DNA of 60,000 nucleotides from Zygnema cylindricum (lineage: Eukaryota > Streptophyta > Zygnematophyceae > Zygnematales > Zygnemataceae). How positions within the stretch are numbered: the stretch's first letter is position 1; the number at the start of each line of letters is the position of its first letter. Of the stretch, positions 57,741 to 60,000 are shown one piece after another. Position numbers and translations under genes: made by a program. Location: the NCBI GenBank assembly GCA_037447655.1, contig JBBHKE010001902.1, forward strand, positions 312,062 through 372,061, given 5' to 3'. The notes under the pieces were generated by a model. The model was given only the letters and a program-made list of their open reading frames with translations. It did no database searches and was not told the DNA's origin.

Positions 57741-58919
57741 ATATCATGAGGTTAGTTGGAAAAGATGGAGATTGTTGAAATTTATGTATTTTTTAGGTAT
57801 GTATTGGAAAAATAAATAGAGTGTTGGAAAAAAGGTAATTAATAGTTCACTTCTATATTTTATTTAGAATGTAAAGAGAAAGAGAGGACCAAAGGCAGGC
57901 CATGGCTGCTGCGTCATTTAGAAGGAGGCAGAATGAATTAGAAGGTATTTTACTAGTTTTAGCAAAATACTACCTCTGGCAGGATTTGAACCAAGGTCTA
58001 CAGAATACTCTGTAGACGCACGTCTATCCATTAAGGCACCAACGAAAAAATACACATGGAATGTTTCACGAAATTTATCTATTGATCTAAGGATTAATTC
58101 GCAGCAAACTAACGAAAACGCGCATTAACTAATTCATGAATGGAAGCCAATCGAAGCCGAATAAATACAACTGATCGGACGGACACCATTAGAGCCGCCA
58201 CCCACAATAAGCTTTCGGCGGCCTTTGAGGATAGCGTCACGCGGTGCCACGTGGCGCCACATTATTTGATACCGAAGAAGATGGGAGGAGGAACCATGGC
58301 TCCTAATTTGGCAGATGTCACCTTGTAGACCATGTCGTACAATGGTCGTACAATAAGTACATCGACTATCGTACCTTCTTGTATTATATAGTGATCTTAT
58401 TGGACTAGGGTTCAATAGTAGGTAGTCGTGAGTAGGCAAACGAAGACTTAGTGATATTTAGGTACCTCTCTTGAAGAGAGCTTGTAACTATAAAGGTCAT
58501 CTTTGACCAGCCAAAACGTAATGCTCGGGTGAGCATATTCAGTGATTCTTTTTGCTGCGGACTCAGGGGAGTCCGAGCTACATAGGGGTGTAGTCTGTCA
58601 AAGTCTCTGCGTGCCAGTGTGGCACTTATTCAGTGGGAATATCAAAGTGGGGAATATTGTCCAAAACACATATTCAAGCTTTGCATTCTGTGGTGGAACT
58701 GAGCACACACAAGGTCTTCTCTTCACATGTGTGAAGGTGTATTGGGGTTTTGATTGTCAAGGGATCATTCATTAGGGTTTATATCAACTTGGAGTCGGCA
58801 CTATCTACATGAGCTTCTTTTGGATCTGCGAATTTTGTGGGCAATGAGGCCATTAGAATTTCATAGACCCCTTAGTTTTTCAAAGAAAAATTAGAGGTAG
58901 TGTAATCAGTTAATGGTTG
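57741..58919. other. Spacer between gag and RT, possible LTR-like insertion
   Basis: Protease is not recognised where it would be expected. GGAGATTGTTGAAATTTATG at about 57766 looks like a polypurine tract plus LTR start of another element, but no matching end was found. A tRNA-like B-box (minus, about 57980) does not fold as a tRNA. Confidence 0.4.
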
Positions 58920-60000
58920 AATCTAGAGCGTCGGGGAATTTCCTTATGAAGCCCTTGTTCTTTTTGTTTCCAAGAAAGATGGTGGTTTTTGTATGTGTGT
59001 GGACTACTGAGCACTAAAAAAATTATTGGTCAAAAACACGTATCCCCTTTTCACGATCGACGAGTTGTTAAAAAGATTAAGGGGTGCTAGGTATTTTTCT
59101 AAGATAGACTTGCGTAGTGGATACCACCAGATTAGAGTTGCAGAGGAGGATGTGGAGAAGCCTGCATTCAAAACGGGGTACAGGCATTTCCAATTCTTGG
59201 TCATGCCATTAGGACTAACTAATGCCCCTGCTACCTTTATGCACTTGATGAATTTCATCTTCCAGCAATATCTAGACGCATTTGTAATAGTCTTCTTGGA
59301 CGACATCGTAGTGTATAGTGAAACACTAGAGGACCATGTCAAGCACCTTAAAACCACTTACGGATCCTAAGGGAAAACAAGTTGTACGCCAAAATGAGTA
59401 AATGTGAGTTCTTAAATGAAAAGATGTCGTTTTTGGGCCAAATGGTCAATCAGAATAGAATCGCAGTGGACCCCAACAAAACTAAGGCAGTCAAAGAGTG
59501 CCCACAACCGAAAAACGTCACGAAGCTGAGGAGCTTTTGCGGACTATGCTCCTATTACCGACGATTTGTAGAGGGTTTTTCAAAAATTACTGCACCCTTG
59601 ACAGAGTTGCTCAAAAATGATGTGCCTTACGAGTGGAATCAAGCGCAGGAGGGAGCCTTTAACACGCTAAAGGAGCAGTTGGTTACCGCCCCTGTGTTAG
59701 CTGTACCGTACCCTGCCTTACTTTGGACAATGATCACCAACGCCAGTGATAGAACTATTGGATCGATCCATATGCAAGACCATGGAAAAGGTGTTCAACC
59801 CATCGCCTATGACAACCGAAAATTGAAAGCGGCATAACTTAACTGGGCAACTCATGAGAAGGAGACCATAGCTATCATCAATACGTTGGAGGTTTGGATG
59901 TGTTATATCTAGGGGAAGCGTGTCATTGTGATCAGTGATCACCACGCGCTACAAAACCTACAAACGTAGCCAAAATTGTCCAAAAAGCAAGCTAGGTGGA
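58920..60000 (+). pseudogene. Gypsy pol: reverse transcriptase and RNase H, frameshifted, right edge open
   Basis: The N-terminal RT (FVxKKDGGFCMCVDY) is out of frame around 58950-59015. The frame 59026-59370 then reads TYPLFTIDELLKRLRGARYF, SKIDLRSGYHQIRV, GLTNAPATFMHLMN and the catalytic FLDDIVVYS. A frameshift at about 59369 leads into 59382-59837: MSKCEFLNEKMSFLG, LRSFCGLCSYYRRFVEGFSK, then RNase H-type sequence (LAVPYPALLWTMITNASDRT) with further breaks. Ty3/gypsy RT order is clear, but the copy is inactive. Integrase would lie beyond the window. Confidence 0.9.

Larger units (their letters stand above)
56300..60000 (+). mobile_element. Ty3/gypsy LTR retrotransposon, 5' part (runs off window)
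   Basis: Layout is LTR (56300-56767), primer-binding site, decayed gag, a long spacer, then RT/RNase H to the window end. The 3' LTR is beyond 60000. It is inserted within the RT of the minus-strand copia element. Confidence 0.8.

Noticed and set aside
57975-58047. tRNA-like segment on the minus strand (GGTTCAAATCC B-box, TTAATGGATAGA A-box-like)
   Set aside because: The T-stem pairs badly, the acceptor ends do not pair, and the central hairpin has an eight-pair stem with a six-base loop, so no tRNA fold is possible; at most a tRNA-derived SINE remnant.

Overview
The window is nuclear DNA from a streptophyte (green plant or charophyte alga). The signs are a RAR1-type CHORD protein with the plant-specific CCCH motif, an IBR5 phosphatase, a plant-type PP2A B' subunit, a pectin-type galacturonosyltransferase (GAUT) N-terminus, introns with ordinary GT/AG borders, and LTR retrotransposons primed by initiator tRNA-Met. 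The species cannot be fixed from this sequence. I rebuilt the gene models by hand from protein similarity, splice sites and matching intron phases. No transcript evidence was available.

Genes occupy the left half. RAR1 (+, 5' end outside the window, stop at 2212) converges on IBR5 (-, 9815 to 4952, five exons). A PP2A B56/B' subunit (+, 17084-20888, three exons) converges on an eleven-exon, probably organelle-targeted PPR/TPR-like protein (-, 31435 to 24282). That gene is divergent from the first three exons of a GAUT (+, 33259-34477). The GAUT is cut off by an LTR retrotransposon fragment and a 10-base assembly gap at 34658-34667, and no later GAUT exons could be recognised.

The right half (about 34.5-60 kb) is mostly mobile DNA and low-complexity sequence. 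It holds four copies of a hAT-like element (CATAGTTC ends, 8-bp target duplications), two related Harbinger-like elements (GGGTACG ends, TAA target), a second GGGTGGCC-ended family, two copies of a composite repeat carrying different insertions, and kilobase-long polypyrimidine tracts. A decayed Ty1/copia element is split by a Ty3/gypsy element that runs off the right edge. A GC-rich 106-codon ORF (44556-44876) and two small possible exons (40509-40638, 46888-47107) are the only other coding candidates.

The most pervasive structure is a short inverted-repeat element (MITE) family with ends like TACACCGYGAATCGCTATTAG, with about eighteen whole or partial copies in 60 kb. Copies lie in introns of IBR5, B56 and the PPR-like gene and in the promoter between the PPR-like gene and GAUT. 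Two end within about ten bases of a splice site, so they probably supply splicing signals. I saw no CRISPR array, rRNA gene or convincing tRNA gene, and no system that I would call new with confidence.
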